A stretch of 64,000 nt of DNA from positions 1 to 64,000 of the forward strand of contig JAOAIO010000002.1 of NCBI GenBank assembly GCA_026414665.1. Direction: 5' to 3'. Below are positions 40,197 through 49,489 of this stretch, in pieces. Below the pieces are notes generated by a model. It made no database searches, was not told the DNA's origin, and was given only the letters and a program-made list of their open reading frames with translations. This stretch comes from Azovibrio sp. GTDB lineage: Bacteria > Pseudomonadota > Gammaproteobacteria > Burkholderiales > Rhodocyclaceae. The first letter of the stretch is position 1. Each line of letters opens with the position of its first letter. Position numbers and translations under genes: made by a program.

Positions 40197-40338
40197 AAGG
40201 CGCAGCACCACAAGCATCACCCAGACGGAAAGCAAATTTCCACCCCGCGCCATGCCCTCGCGCCGCACGCTCGCGCGCCTGGCGCGGCAGCGCCCAGCTT
40301 ACGCGTCATATTCCCAGCCTGGCATGGCTCTTGTATGG

Positions 40339-40355
40339 GTAACGGACCGCGTTAC
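40339..40355 (+). promoter_or_regulatory. inverted repeat just before hupD
   Basis: GTAACG-GACCG-CGTTAC is a perfect 6-bp inverted repeat centred 20 bp before the hupD start. It could be an operator or a small hairpin over the leader. Nothing is known of its function. The surrounding gap (40197-40366) contains no gene. Confidence 0.4.
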
Positions 40356-40366
40356 ACCAATCGCCC

Positions 40367-41029
40367 ATGTCCACTCCATCCGCTTTCACCCCGACCAACA
40401 TCCTGGTGCTCGGCATCGGCAATCTGCTCTGGGCCGACGAAGGCTTTGGCGTGCGCTGCGTCGAGGCGCTGCACCGGGATTGGCAATTGCCGCCGCAAGT
40501 CACGCTGATGGATGGCGGCACCCAGGGGCTCTACCTATTGCCCTACGTGCAAGCCGCCGACTGCTTGCTGGTCTTCGATGCGGTCGATTACGGCGACCCG
40601 CCCGGCACCTTGCGTGAAATCGTCGGCGATGAGGTGCCGCGCTTCATGGGCGCCAAGAAGATGAGCCTGCACCAGACCGGCTTTCAGGAAGTGCTCGCCG
40701 CTGCCGCCTTCACTGGGCAGCTACCGCAAGCGCTGGTGCTCATCGGCGTCCAACCCGAAGAGCTGGAAGACTACGGCGGCAGCCTGCGCCCCGTGGTGAA
40801 AGCGCGGATTCCCGCCGCCTTGGAGCTGGCGCTGAAGTGGCTACGCCAGTGGGGCGCGCCGGCCCGCCGGCGCGCCCCGAATGAAGCGCCAGACGCCGCC
40901 GCGCCCTATCTCGGCGATGCGGCGCTGGCCATCGAGCATTACGAAGCCGAACGCCCCGACGCCCTCATGGCCTGGCGCATCGGCGACCCGCGTTTTCTCA
41001 ACATCCGCGATCAAGCGGAGGCGCCCTAA
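40367..41029 (+). CDS. hupD: hydrogenase maturation endopeptidase
   Basis: Cleaves the C-terminal peptide of HupL after nickel insertion. 220 residues. 'LGIGNLLWADEGFGV' holds the first metal-binding Glu, 'VFDAVDYG' an Asp and 'SLHQTGF' a His, the ligands by which HupD/HyaD senses nickel. A C-terminal extension of about 50 residues exceeds E. coli HyaD and may be disordered. It is the first gene after the MFS gene; hupF follows 2 bp later. Confidence 0.96.
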   Translation: MSTPSAFTPTNILVLGIGNLLWADEGFGVRCVEALHRDWQLPPQVTLMDGGTQGLYLLPYVQAADCLLVFDAVDYGDPPGTLREIVGDEVPRFMGAKKMSLHQTGFQEVLAAAAFTGQLPQALVLIGVQPEELEDYGGSLRPVVKARIPAALELALKWLRQWGAPARRRAPNEAPDAAAPYLGDAALAIEHYEAERPDALMAWRIGDPRFLNIRDQAEAP

Positions 41030-41031
41030 GC

Positions 41032-41349
41032 ATGTGCCTGGGCATCCCCATGCAGGTCATCGAGGCCGGCCCCTTCCAATCGCGCTGCCGCGGCAGAAAC
41101 GGCGAAGCCTGGATCGACACGCGCCTGGTCGGCCCGCAGCCCCCGGGCGCCTGGGTGCTGACCTTTTTGGATGCCGCCCGCGAAGTCCTGGCGCCCGAAC
41201 GCGCCGCCGCCATCGACGCGGCCTTGGACGCCCTGGAGCGGCTCCAGAGCGGCGCCCCCTTATCCCCGGACGACCTCGACGCCTGCTTCGCCGACCTGGC
41301 CCAACGCGAGCCCCAGTTACCCGATTTTCTCCATAAGGATGCCGAATGA
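41032..41349 (+). CDS. hupF: HypC/HupF-family hydrogenase chaperone
   Basis: Small chaperone of the HypC family, 105 residues, starting with the hallmark MCLGIPMQV whose Cys2 handles the iron-cyanide complex and the large subunit. It has the longer C-terminal tail that marks HupF/HoxL, which protects HupL under oxygen. Its stop overlaps hupG by 4 bp. Confidence 0.95.
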   Translation: MCLGIPMQVIEAGPFQSRCRGRNGEAWIDTRLVGPQPPGAWVLTFLDAAREVLAPERAAAIDAALDALERLQSGAPLSPDDLDACFADLAQREPQLPDFLHKDAE

Positions 41350-41807
41350 GCGACATCGCCGAAGCTAACCTGTCCCCTGCGCCCAGCGCGCTCGACCGAC
41401 TCGCACACAGCATCGCCCGCCTCGTTGCCCGACACGGCTTTAAGCGCGTTGCGAGCACCGCCGACCTGCCCCTCGCCGGCTTGGCCGTGCTGCTCCTGAC
41501 CGACGACCCGCAGCGCTTTCCCGAAGTGCTGGACGCGGCCGTGATCCTGCCCGAAGCCTTGCATAGCCTGGGCCTCACGCTCTCCCGCCTGGTTGCCGAC
41601 CCCGGCGTCAGCGCGGCCTTGGCACCCGCCTATGGCGCCCCCCGCCCCCCGGCCGTGGTCTGCCTGCGGGATGGCGAGTACCAAGGCTCTCTAAGCGGCA
41701 TCCGTGACTGGGCCGAATATCAAGCCGAACTCGCACGCCTCATCCAGGGCCCAGCCCAAGCCAAGCCCATTGCCATCCGCATCGTTCAGCAGGGAGCCTG
41801 CGCATGA
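41346..41807 (+). CDS. hupG: HupG/HyaE-family hydrogenase accessory protein
   Basis: 153-residue thioredoxin-fold protein lacking the CxxC motif, as in the HyaE/HoxO/HupG family. These proteins bind the small subunit's Tat signal and hold it until folded. The diagnostic central strand 'GLAVLLLTDDPQRFPEVLDAAVILPE' is present. It overlaps hupF and hupH by 4 bp each. Confidence 0.92.
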   Translation: MSDIAEANLSPAPSALDRLAHSIARLVARHGFKRVASTADLPLAGLAVLLLTDDPQRFPEVLDAAVILPEALHSLGLTLSRLVADPGVSAALAPAYGAPRPPAVVCLRDGEYQGSLSGIRDWAEYQAELARLIQGPAQAKPIAIRIVQQGACA

Positions 41808-42682
41808 GTCACCCCTTCTCTCCCAGCTTCGCCCGCGCCTTTCCCATCCCCGTTGTCGCCATGGGCCCCGGCAGCCAGGGCGACGAGGCGCCCAGCTACC
41901 TACCCATGCCCGAAGGCATGGACACCTTCGCTGCGCCACGCCTGCCCGACACGGCCGACCCTGACGTGCTCGCCGCGGTCAAGGCGCGGCTGGAACGCCT
42001 CGTTGCCCGCCTAGCCGCCACCGACTTTGCCGCCGCCGACACGGTAGCCGAAGATCTGCTCGCCTTGCCCACGGCCGAACGCGAGATCATCGGCGAACTC
42101 CTCGGCTTCGGCGAAGTCAGCGCCTACACCGCCGCCCCGGCGCACTGGCGCGTGCAGGAAACCGCTTTCGCCGGCCTGTGGCGCGTGCTCGGCCTCGACG
42201 ACCAAGAGCGCATCATCGCCGACCGGCTCGAAGCCGGAGCCGTGCCGGCGCTGCTTGCGGCCGCCATGCGCGCCACCAGCAGCCCGGAGCTAGCGCCGCC
42301 CGCCTACCCGACCGGGATCATGAACGCCCCGGCCCTGGTCGAAGAACTGCGCCGCCATGCCGCCGACTATCGCCCCGGCCAGGCAGCGCATGTCATCAAC
42401 CTGACCCTGCTGCCGGTGAGCGAGGCCGATCTGGACACCCTCTACGGCTGGCTCGGCCACCGCGAGGTCGCCATCTTGTCGCGCGGCTACGGTAACTGCC
42501 GCATCACCAGCACCCGGCTGACGAATGTCTGGTGGGTGCAATATTTCAACAGCATGGACACCCTCATCCTCAACACCATCGAGGTGGTAGACATGCCGGA
42601 AGTGGTGCTCGCCGCCGCCGAGGATTTCGCCGACACGCTCGCGCGGCTGCGCGAATATCTGGCCCTGTTGGAGACGGCATGA
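41804..42682 (+). CDS. hupH: HupH/HyaF-family hydrogenase assembly protein
   Basis: 292-residue protein of the HupH/HoxQ/HyaF family, needed for small-subunit maturation in O2-tolerant hydrogenases. The conserved 'SYLPMPEGMDTF' N-terminal stretch and 'NTIEVVDMPEVVLAA' C-terminal stretch are recognisable. It overlaps hupI by 4 bp. Confidence 0.93.
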   Translation: MSHPFSPSFARAFPIPVVAMGPGSQGDEAPSYLPMPEGMDTFAAPRLPDTADPDVLAAVKARLERLVARLAATDFAAADTVAEDLLALPTAEREIIGELLGFGEVSAYTAAPAHWRVQETAFAGLWRVLGLDDQERIIADRLEAGAVPALLAAAMRATSSPELAPPAYPTGIMNAPALVEELRRHAADYRPGQAAHVINLTLLPVSEADLDTLYGWLGHREVAILSRGYGNCRITSTRLTNVWWVQYFNSMDTLILNTIEVVDMPEVVLAAAEDFADTLARLREYLALLETA

Positions 42683-42909
42683 GCCACTTCGGTCAAGGCT
42701 TTGAAGGCTCCTATGCCGGCAACGCCGCCCGGCTCGCCCCCAACGATCGCCTCGAATGCGGCATCTGCTGGTGGGTGTACGACCCAGCCGTCGGCGACTG
42801 GCTAGGCGGCATCGCCCCCGGCACCCCGTTTGCGAGCCTGCCGGAACACTGGGTCTGCCCCCAGTGCGAAGCACCGCGACACAAGTTCATGGTACTCCGC
42901 GAGGATTGA
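42679..42909 (+). CDS. hupI: rubredoxin HupI/HoxR
   Basis: 76-residue rubredoxin with one iron bound by two Cys pairs, CGIC and CPQC. An N-terminal extension of about 25 residues precedes the core, typical of hydrogenase-linked HoxR. It probably supplies electrons or redox protection during assembly of the special proximal cluster. It overlaps hupH by 4 bp; hupJ starts 2 bp after its stop. Confidence 0.95.
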   Translation: MSHFGQGFEGSYAGNAARLAPNDRLECGICWWVYDPAVGDWLGGIAPGTPFASLPEHWVCPQCEAPRHKFMVLRED

Positions 42910-42911
42910 GC

Positions 42912-43394
42912 ATGGCTGCCAGCGTCCCGATCTGGTCGCACAACCCCGGCATCGCCGTGGAAGCGGCTTTCCGCGACATCGCCGCGACTCGCATGGCCGA
43001 CCTGCCCATCGCCAACCCCATGCTGGCCGTGGAGGCCGTAGCCTTCCGCCGCTACGAGCAAAACGGCCACTGGCTCGGCGTGCTCATCACCCCCTGGGCC
43101 ATCAACCTGCTGTGCTTACCCGCCCCAGGCGCCCCCTGGCCGGAGGCGCCCCCCGGCGCCAAGCACACCTGGCATTTCCCCTCCGGCGCCTACGAATTCA
43201 CGGTCGCGGAAACCGCGGCGCTAGGCCACTACCACCTGTGCTCGCTGTTCTCGCCGCCGACGGAATTCGAGACGCAAGAGGCCGCGCGCCAAACCGCTTA
43301 TGCGGCGCTCGCCGCGCTGATGCTTGCCGACGCCGACGCAGCGCCGGCGCCCCAGCCGCCCAGCCGGCGCGCCTTCCTGGGGCTGCGCGGATGA
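42912..43394 (+). CDS. hupJ: hydrogenase chaperone HupJ (HybE family)
   Basis: 160-residue chaperone of the HybE/HupJ/HoxT family for large-subunit assembly. The core 'MLAVEAVAFRRYEQNGHWLGVLITPWAINLL' is diagnostic. The C-terminal tail 'SRRAFLGLRG' resembles a twin-arginine motif, as often seen in this family. It is 34 bp upstream of hupK. Confidence 0.93.
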   Translation: MAASVPIWSHNPGIAVEAAFRDIAATRMADLPIANPMLAVEAVAFRRYEQNGHWLGVLITPWAINLLCLPAPGAPWPEAPPGAKHTWHFPSGAYEFTVAETAALGHYHLCSLFSPPTEFETQEAARQTAYAALAALMLADADAAPAPQPPSRRAFLGLRG

Positions 43395-43428
43395 AACCGG
43401 GTTTACCACGACGGCGCAAGCTTGCCGC

Positions 43429-44394
43429 ATGAACACCGGAAAACTCCACGTTAGCGCGCACTGGCGCGCCGGATGCCTCGCACGGCTCGAGACGCGGCTC
43501 GACCGGCCGCAGCTTGCGCCGCTCCTCGAAGGCCAATCCGCCGCCCAGGTCGGCCTATGCGTGCCACTGTTCTACAGTCTATGCCGCCATGCCCAAGGCT
43601 TGGCGGCCGGCGCCGCGCTCGCCGCCGCCGCGGGGCGGCCCGCGCCGCCGCCGGCGCATTCCGTCTTGTGGCAGGAAACCCTGCATGAGCATCTCTGGCG
43701 CCTGCTGCTCGACTGGCCTGCCGCCCTCGATTTGGCGGCCGCGCCAGATGCCTGCGCCGCCTGGCGCAAGCAGCGCACGGCACCTACCCCGGCGCTGCTT
43801 AGCGCCACCGCGGCGCTCTTTGACACGGTCCTGGGCGTCACGCCCAGCGGACAGGTGCGGCCTGCCGGCCTCGCGGCGCGCTGCCTCGCGGCCCTTGGCA
43901 GCGCGCCGGCGCTCGCGCCCGTCGGCCTAGACCTGCCTGATCCGGAAGCCTGGCTCGCCCGCCAAGCCGATGCAAGCCCGATGGTCGCCGCCGACCCGCT
44001 CGCCGAACTCGACGCCATTGCCACGCCCGCCAGTCCGGGGGTAGCCTATGCCCGGCAACTGGCGAACGCCCATGCCGCCTGGCAGGCGCTAGCCGCTGGA
44101 CATCCCTATCCGCTACGCCTCGCGGCTTGGCCGCACACGCGCCGTGGCCTGGCGTTCACGCACACGGCGCGCGGATGGCTCGCGCATGAGGTCGTCCTCA
44201 CGCCTGCCGCCCGCGTCAGCCGCTACCGCATCTGGGCGCCGACGGACCGGCGCTTTGCCAGCGCTGCCGGCCTCGCCCGGCAGCTCGCAGCGCTGCCGGC
44301 CTTGGACGCGGCAACGCTGCGGCGGCAACTGGAGCTGGCCATCCTCGCGCTCGACCCTTGCCTACCCTGGCAAATCGATTGGACGGAAGACTGA
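43429..44394 (+). CDS. hupK: HupK/HoxV hydrogenase assembly protein
   Basis: 321-residue scaffold for insertion of the Fe(CN)2CO unit, a degenerate relative of the large subunit. Near the C-terminus 'LDPCLPWQIDW' mirrors the HupL motif DPCxxC with the second Cys lost. The ATG at 43429 is used. hypA starts 2 bp after the stop. Confidence 0.88.
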   Translation: MNTGKLHVSAHWRAGCLARLETRLDRPQLAPLLEGQSAAQVGLCVPLFYSLCRHAQGLAAGAALAAAAGRPAPPPAHSVLWQETLHEHLWRLLLDWPAALDLAAAPDACAAWRKQRTAPTPALLSATAALFDTVLGVTPSGQVRPAGLAARCLAALGSAPALAPVGLDLPDPEAWLARQADASPMVAADPLAELDAIATPASPGVAYARQLANAHAAWQALAAGHPYPLRLAAWPHTRRGLAFTHTARGWLAHEVVLTPAARVSRYRIWAPTDRRFASAAGLARQLAALPALDAATLRRQLELAILALDPCLPWQIDWTED

Positions 44395-44396
44395 AC

Positions 44397-44738
44397 ATGC
44401 ATGAAATGGCGCTGGCCGAAGGCGTGCTGCAACTCGTAGAAGATACGGCCCGGCGCGAAGGCGCCCGGCGCGTGCAGACCGTGGTATTGGAAATCGGCGC
44501 GCTCGCCAGCGTCGAGGTCGAAGCGCTACGCTTTTGCTTTGCTGCCGTGACCCGCGATAGCCTGGCCGCAGGCGCAGCCCTGGAGATCCAGACGGTGCCC
44601 GGCGCCGGCTGGTGTCTGCCCTGCGGCAAGCGCGTGCCCATGCGCGAATTGCATGGCGCCTGTCCAAACTGCGGCAGCTACCAGGTGCAACCCACGGCCG
44701 GCACGGAAATGCGGGTCAAGGAAATCGCCATCGAATAA
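44397..44738 (+). CDS. hypA: hydrogenase nickel chaperone HypA
   Basis: Delivers nickel to the large subunit with HypB. 113 residues beginning MHEMALA, where His2 binds nickel. The zinc site is two Cys pairs, CLPC and CPNC, in the middle. It is the first hyp gene and is tightly coupled to hupK. hypB follows after 38 bp. Confidence 0.97.
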   Translation: MHEMALAEGVLQLVEDTARREGARRVQTVVLEIGALASVEVEALRFCFAAVTRDSLAAGAALEIQTVPGAGWCLPCGKRVPMRELHGACPNCGSYQVQPTAGTEMRVKEIAIE

Positions 44739-44776
44739 GACGCCGCTCCGGGCGTCACATCTCTGAGGACAAAATC

Positions 44777-45799
44777 ATGTGCACAACCTGCGGCTGCGCT
44801 AGCGGCGAAACCCGAATCGAAGGCGAGGAGCTTGCCTCGGCCCATACGCACGAACACATTCATGCCGATGGCACGCGCCATAGCCACCCCCACGACCATC
44901 TGCATGCGCACGGCCATGGCAGCGACCACGAACATCACCACCCCGACCACGGCGCCATGCCGGCGCACGGGCACCCGCACGCTGAAGGCGGCTGGCATGA
45001 CCATGCCGACACCACGCATACGCGGCCCGGCGCCGCCACGCTGCACTATGGCGCAGGCCCGGCGCGGGCGCATGCCCCAGGCTTGAGTCAAGCGCGCATG
45101 GTGCAGATCGAGCAAGACATCCTCGCCAAGAATGCCGCCTACGCCGCCGCCAACCGCAGCCGCCTGGCCGCCGCCGCGGTGCTCGCGCTTAACCTCGTCT
45201 CCAGCCCCGGCTCCGGCAAGACCACCTTGCTCGTCCGCACCCTGGAAGCCCTCAAAGCCGAGCTGCCGCTCGCAGTGATCGAAGGCGACCAGGAAACCGC
45301 CTTCGATGCCGAGCGCATCCGCGCCACCGGCGTCCCGGCCCTGCAGATCAACACCGGCAAGGGCTGTCACCTGGATGCGCACATGGTCGGCCATGCCCTC
45401 GACAAGCTGCCGCTCCCCGAAGGGGGCGTGCTCTTCATCGAAAATGTCGGCAACCTCGTCTGCCCGGCCGCCTTCGATCTCGGCGAAGCCGCCAAGGTGG
45501 CCATCCTCTCGGTCACCGAAGGCGCCGACAAGCCGCTCAAATATCCGGACATGTTCCACGCCGCGCAGCTCATGCTGATCAACAAGGTGGATCTCCTGCC
45601 CTACGTGCAATTCGACGTGGAGGCCGCCATCGCCTACGCCCGCCGGGTCAATCCCGAACTCGAAGTGCTGACCCTATCCGCCAGCACGGGCGAGGGCTTC
45701 GCCGCCTGGCTCGCCTGGCTGCGCCAGCGCCTAGCCGACGTCAAAGCCACCCGCATCCGCCAGCTCGAAGCCGAACTGGCAAAACTGAAAGGCGCCTAA
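44777..45799 (+). CDS. hypB: hydrogenase nickel incorporation GTPase HypB with long His-rich domain
   Basis: GTPase that provides nickel for hydrogenase maturation. 340 residues. The N-terminal MCTTCGC is the high-affinity nickel site. Residues 23-81 are a His-rich stretch with about 22 His, a nickel store as in Bradyrhizobium HypB. The GTPase domain has P-loop '[10 protein letters not shown]' near 141-150 and 'NKVD' (in '[10 protein letters not shown]'). Its stop lies 1 bp before hypF. Confidence 0.97.
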   Translation: MCTTCGCASGETRIEGEELASAHTHEHIHADGTRHSHPHDHLHAHGHGSDHEHHHPDHGAMPAHGHPHAEGGWHDHADTTHTRPGAATLHYGAGPARAHAPGLSQARMVQIEQDILAKNAAYAAANRSRLAAAAVLALNLVSSPGSGKTTLLVRTLEALKAELPLAVIEGDQETAFDAERIRATGVPALQINTGKGCHLDAHMVGHALDKLPLPEGGVLFIENVGNLVCPAAFDLGEAAKVAILSVTEGADKPLKYPDMFHAAQLMLINKVDLLPYVQFDVEAAIAYARRVNPELEVLTLSASTGEGFAAWLAWLRQRLADVKATRIRQLEAELAKLKGA

Positions 45800-45800
45800 G

Positions 45801-48107
45801 TTGCAGGAAGCGCGGCGGCTCTCGGTCAACGGCCTGGTGCAGGGGGTGGGGTTCCGTCCCGCCGTCTGGCATCTGGCGCAAGCGCTCGAATTGACCGGCT
45901 GGGTCAGGAACGGCCCCGCCGGGGTGGACATCCATCTCGAAGGCCCGCCTGAGCGGCTCGACGAATTCATGCGCCGCCTACCTGCCGCCGCGCCGGCCTT
46001 AGCGCGCATCGAGCATCTTTGCGCCCGCCCCGCGACCCCTGCGCCGCACGACGATTTCCGCATTCTGCCCAGCGCCGCCGGCGTCAGCGCGATACGCACC
46101 GCCATCGGTCCCGATCTCGGCATCTGCCCCGACTGCCTCGCGGAACTCTTCGACCCCGCCGGGCGGCGCTACCGCTACCCGCTTTTGGCCTGCACCCGCT
46201 GCGGCCCGCGCTACAGCGTCACCCGGCGCCTGCCCTACGCCCGCGCCCACACCAGCCTGGCGCCCTTCCCCCTCTGTCCGGACTGCGCCCGGGAGTACGA
46301 CGACCCCGCCGACCGGCGCTTTCATGCCGAAGCCAGTGCCTGCCCGGCCTGCGGCCCCGGGCACCGACTCCTAGATGCGCGCGGCTACCCCCTACCCGGC
46401 GACCCGGTAGCCGGCGCCCTGGCCCTGCTGCGCGCCGGCGGCATCCTGGCGCTCAAGGGTCTGGGCGGCTTCCACCTGGCCTGCGATGCACGAAACCCCA
46501 CCGCCGTGGCCCGCTTGCGGCACAGCAAGAACCGGGAGGCCAAGCCCTTCGCCCTGCTCGCCGCCAACCTCGCTTCCCTAAGCGGCTGGGCCGACTGCGA
46601 TGCGCAAGCGGCCCGACTGCTCGAAGACCCAGCCCGGCCCATCGTGCTCTTACCGACCCACGCCGAGCCGGAAGCCCTGTTCCCCGGCGTAGCTCCGGGC
46701 CTCGCCCACCTGGGCGTGATGCTGCCCGCTACCCCGATGCAGTGGCTGCTCTTCCACGAAGCCGCCGGCCGTCCCGCCGGCAGCGGCTGGACCAGCGAAG
46801 CCCAGGAACTGCTGCTGGTGATGACCAGCGCCAACCCCGGCGGCGAGCCGCTCGTCACCGACAATGCCGAAGCGCTAGCGCGGCTCGCCGGCATCGCCGA
46901 TGCCTATTGGCTGCACGACCGGGACATCGTCGTGCGCTGCGACGATAGCCTAAGCGCCGCCAACGGCCAGCTCATCCGCCGAGCCCGCGGCTACACCCCG
47001 CAAGCCATCCCGCTCGCTGCGGATGGACCCGACGTGCTCGCCCTGGGCGCCTGGCTAAAAAACAGCATCTGCCTGACCCGCGGCCGCGCCGCCTTCCTCT
47101 CCCAACACATCGGCAGCCTCGACAATGCCGCCACCTGCGCCTTTCAGGCAGAAACCGTGACGCACCTGCTCGCCACCCTAGACGTGCAGCCCGCGGCCAT
47201 CGCTCACGATCTGCACCCGGATTTCCCATCCACCCGCCTGGCCCTAGAACTCGCCGAACAGCTGCAGGTGCCCGCCTTCGGCATCGCCCACCACCACGCC
47301 CATATCGCCGCCGTGTGCTGCGAACACGGCATCACCCGGCCCGTGCTGGGCTTGGCGCTCGACGGCCTGGGCCTCGGCCCGGACGGCGGGCTTTGGGGCG
47401 GCGAGCTGCTGCGGGTGCATGGCCACGACTGCACCCGCCTGGGGCATCTCGAACCCCTGCCCTTGCCCGGCGGCGACAAAGCCGCGCGGGAACCCTGGCG
47501 CCTGGCCGTGGCGCTCCTGCACCGGGCTGGCGCCGCCGCGCGCGTGCCCAACTGGCTCGCCACCCGCTTTCCCACGCAAGACCCGGGGCCGATCCTCGCC
47601 ATGCTCGACAAGGGACTCAACTGCCCGCTCACATCCAGCCTCGGGCGGGTGTTCGATGCCGCCGCCGCCCTCCTCGGCCTGCGGGACCAGAACCAGTACG
47701 AAGCCCAGGCCGCCATGGAGCTGGAAGCCCTAGCCTGGCGCCATGGTCCCGTCTCGCCCGACCCACGCGGCTTTCACATCGCTGCCGGCCGGCTCGACCT
47801 CGGCCCCTTGCTACTCGATCTTGCCGACGAGTCCGACCCAGGCCGCGGCGCCGCCCGCTTGCACGCCACCTTGGCCCTGGCGCTCGCCACCTGGGCCGCC
47901 CAAGCAGCAAGCGCGACCGGGCTCGATACCCTGGCCCTAGGCGGCGGCTGCCTGCAAAATACGCTGCTAAGCCGGCAGCTCCGCCTCCATTTGCACCGCC
48001 ATGGCCTCGCCGCGCTCCTGCCGCGCCAAGTCCCGGCCGGTGACGGCGGCCTAGCGCTGGGCCAGGCCTGGATCGCCCGCTGCCAGACCACATTCACCAC
48101 CCCCTGA
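45801..48107 (+). CDS. hypF: carbamoyltransferase HypF
   Basis: Makes the cyanide ligands of the NiFe site by activating carbamoyl phosphate and passing the carbamoyl group to HypE. 768 residues starting with TTG. An acylphosphatase domain ('GLVQGVGFRPAVW') is at 1-90 and two Cys4 zinc fingers ('CPDCLAE' to 'CPACGP') at about 105-190. A YrdC-like domain spans about 200-385 and a Kae1-like domain with 'HHHAHIAAV' is C-terminal. All motifs are intact. Its partner HypE is not encoded in this window. Confidence 0.97.
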   Translation: MQEARRLSVNGLVQGVGFRPAVWHLAQALELTGWVRNGPAGVDIHLEGPPERLDEFMRRLPAAAPALARIEHLCARPATPAPHDDFRILPSAAGVSAIRTAIGPDLGICPDCLAELFDPAGRRYRYPLLACTRCGPRYSVTRRLPYARAHTSLAPFPLCPDCAREYDDPADRRFHAEASACPACGPGHRLLDARGYPLPGDPVAGALALLRAGGILALKGLGGFHLACDARNPTAVARLRHSKNREAKPFALLAANLASLSGWADCDAQAARLLEDPARPIVLLPTHAEPEALFPGVAPGLAHLGVMLPATPMQWLLFHEAAGRPAGSGWTSEAQELLLVMTSANPGGEPLVTDNAEALARLAGIADAYWLHDRDIVVRCDDSLSAANGQLIRRARGYTPQAIPLAADGPDVLALGAWLKNSICLTRGRAAFLSQHIGSLDNAATCAFQAETVTHLLATLDVQPAAIAHDLHPDFPSTRLALELAEQLQVPAFGIAHHHAHIAAVCCEHGITRPVLGLALDGLGLGPDGGLWGGELLRVHGHDCTRLGHLEPLPLPGGDKAAREPWRLAVALLHRAGAAARVPNWLATRFPTQDPGPILAMLDKGLNCPLTSSLGRVFDAAAALLGLRDQNQYEAQAAMELEALAWRHGPVSPDPRGFHIAAGRLDLGPLLLDLADESDPGRGAARLHATLALALATWAAQAASATGLDTLALGGGCLQNTLLSRQLRLHLHRHGLAALLPRQVPAGDGGLALGQAWIARCQTTFTTP

Positions 48108-48123
48108 AGATGGAGCCTGAGCC

Positions 48124-48375
48124 ATGTGCCTCGCCCTCCCCGCCCGTGTCGTCGAGCGACGCGGCGCCGATACCGCGCTGGTGGACCTCGCCGGCGTGCA
48201 GAAAGAAATTTCCCTCGCCCTCGTAGACGACGTAGCCGTAGGCGACTATGTGATCGTGCACGTCGGCTACGCCCTCAACCGGCTCGACCCGGAAGAGGCC
48301 GAGAAAACCCTGGCCCTGTTCGCGGAGCTAGCCACGCTCGCCCCCAACGGTAGCGACCATGAAATACATCGATGA
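48124..48375 (+). CDS. hypC: hydrogenase maturation chaperone HypC
   Basis: 83-residue HypC with the conserved MCLALPARV start; Cys2 binds the Fe(CN)2CO unit with HypD. It is distinct from the HupF paralogue in this locus. Its 3' end overlaps hypD by 17 bp. Confidence 0.96.
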   Translation: MCLALPARVVERRGADTALVDLAGVQKEISLALVDDVAVGDYVIVHVGYALNRLDPEEAEKTLALFAELATLAPNGSDHEIHR

Positions 48376-49489
48376 ATTCCGGGACGGCGAGCTAGCCCGT
48401 CACCTCGCCCAGCGCATCGCCGCCGAGGCCGACCCGGCCCGCGCCTACCGCTTCATGGAATTCTGTGGCGGCCATACCCACGCCATTTCGCGCTACGGCT
48501 TGAAAGATCTGCTGCCGCCCAACGTGCGCATGATCCACGGTCCCGGCTGCCCGGTGTGCGTGCTGCCCATCGGGCGGGTCGATCAAGCCATTCGCATGGC
48601 GCTCGAACACGACGTCATCCTATGCACCTACGGCGACTGCCTGCGCGTGCCGGCTTCCGGCGGGCTCTCGCTCCTCAAAGCAAGAGCCCGCGGCGCCGAC
48701 GTGCGCATGGTCTACTCCACCCAGGATGCGCTCGCGCTCGCGCAAAAACACCCGGAGCGGCAGGTGGTGTTCTTCGCCATCGGCTTCGAGACCACCACGC
48801 CGCCCACGGCGGTGGCCATCGAACAGGCCCAGGCCCTGGGCCTCACCAACTTCTCGGTGCTGTGCTGTCACGTGCTCACCCCGGCAGCGATCATCGGCAT
48901 CCTCGAATCGCCCGAAGCCAAGGCGGGAGGCATAGCCCTAGACGGCATGGTGGGCCCGGCGCACGTCTCCACGGTGATCGGCAGCGCCCCCTACGAGTTC
49001 GTGCCAGAGCGCTACGGCAAGCCGGTGGTCATCGCCGGCTTCGAGCCGCTCGACGTGATGCAGGCGATTCTGATGCTGGTGCGCCAAGTCAACGAGGGCC
49101 GGGCCGAGGTAGAAAACGAATTCACCCGCGCCGTGCGCCGAGCGGGCAATGAAAAAGCCCAGGCCCTCGTGGCCAAAATCTTCACGCTGCGCCCCCAATT
49201 CGAATGGCGCGGCCTGGGCAGCCTCGCCGCCAGCGCCCTGGCGCTCCGCCCCGAGTACGCCGCCTACGACGCCGAACGGCGCTTTGCCGTGCCCTATGTC
49301 GCCGTGCCCGACCACAAGGCCTGCGAGTGTGGCGCCATTCTGCGCGGCGTCAAGGAACCGCGGGACTGCAAGGTATTCGGCACCGTCTGCACCCCGGACA
49401 ACCCGCTCGGCTCGTGCATGGTCTCTTCCGAAGGCGCCTGCGCCGCGCACTATACCTACGGCCGCCATCTGGCACAGGCGCCGGCATGA
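48359..49489 (+). CDS. hypD: hydrogenase maturation protein HypD
   Basis: Scaffold for assembly of the Fe(CN)2CO unit with HypC and HypE. 376 residues. 'CGGHTH', 'GPGCPVC' and the C-terminal [4Fe-4S] Cys set ('CECGAILRG', 'DCKVFGTVCTP') are all present. The stop overlaps the next gene, a histidine kinase and not hypE, by 4 bp. Confidence 0.97.
   Translation: MKYIDEFRDGELARHLAQRIAAEADPARAYRFMEFCGGHTHAISRYGLKDLLPPNVRMIHGPGCPVCVLPIGRVDQAIRMALEHDVILCTYGDCLRVPASGGLSLLKARARGADVRMVYSTQDALALAQKHPERQVVFFAIGFETTTPPTAVAIEQAQALGLTNFSVLCCHVLTPAAIIGILESPEAKAGGIALDGMVGPAHVSTVIGSAPYEFVPERYGKPVVIAGFEPLDVMQAILMLVRQVNEGRAEVENEFTRAVRRAGNEKAQALVAKIFTLRPQFEWRGLGSLAASALALRPEYAAYDAERRFAVPYVAVPDHKACECGAILRGVKEPRDCKVFGTVCTPDNPLGSCMVSSEGACAAHYTYGRHLAQAPA

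Noticed and set aside
40320-40335. Second sigma-54-like promoter (TGGCATG-N4-TTGTA) before hupD
   Set aside because: The essential GC of the -12 element is GT and the -24 element has one change; too weak to call.
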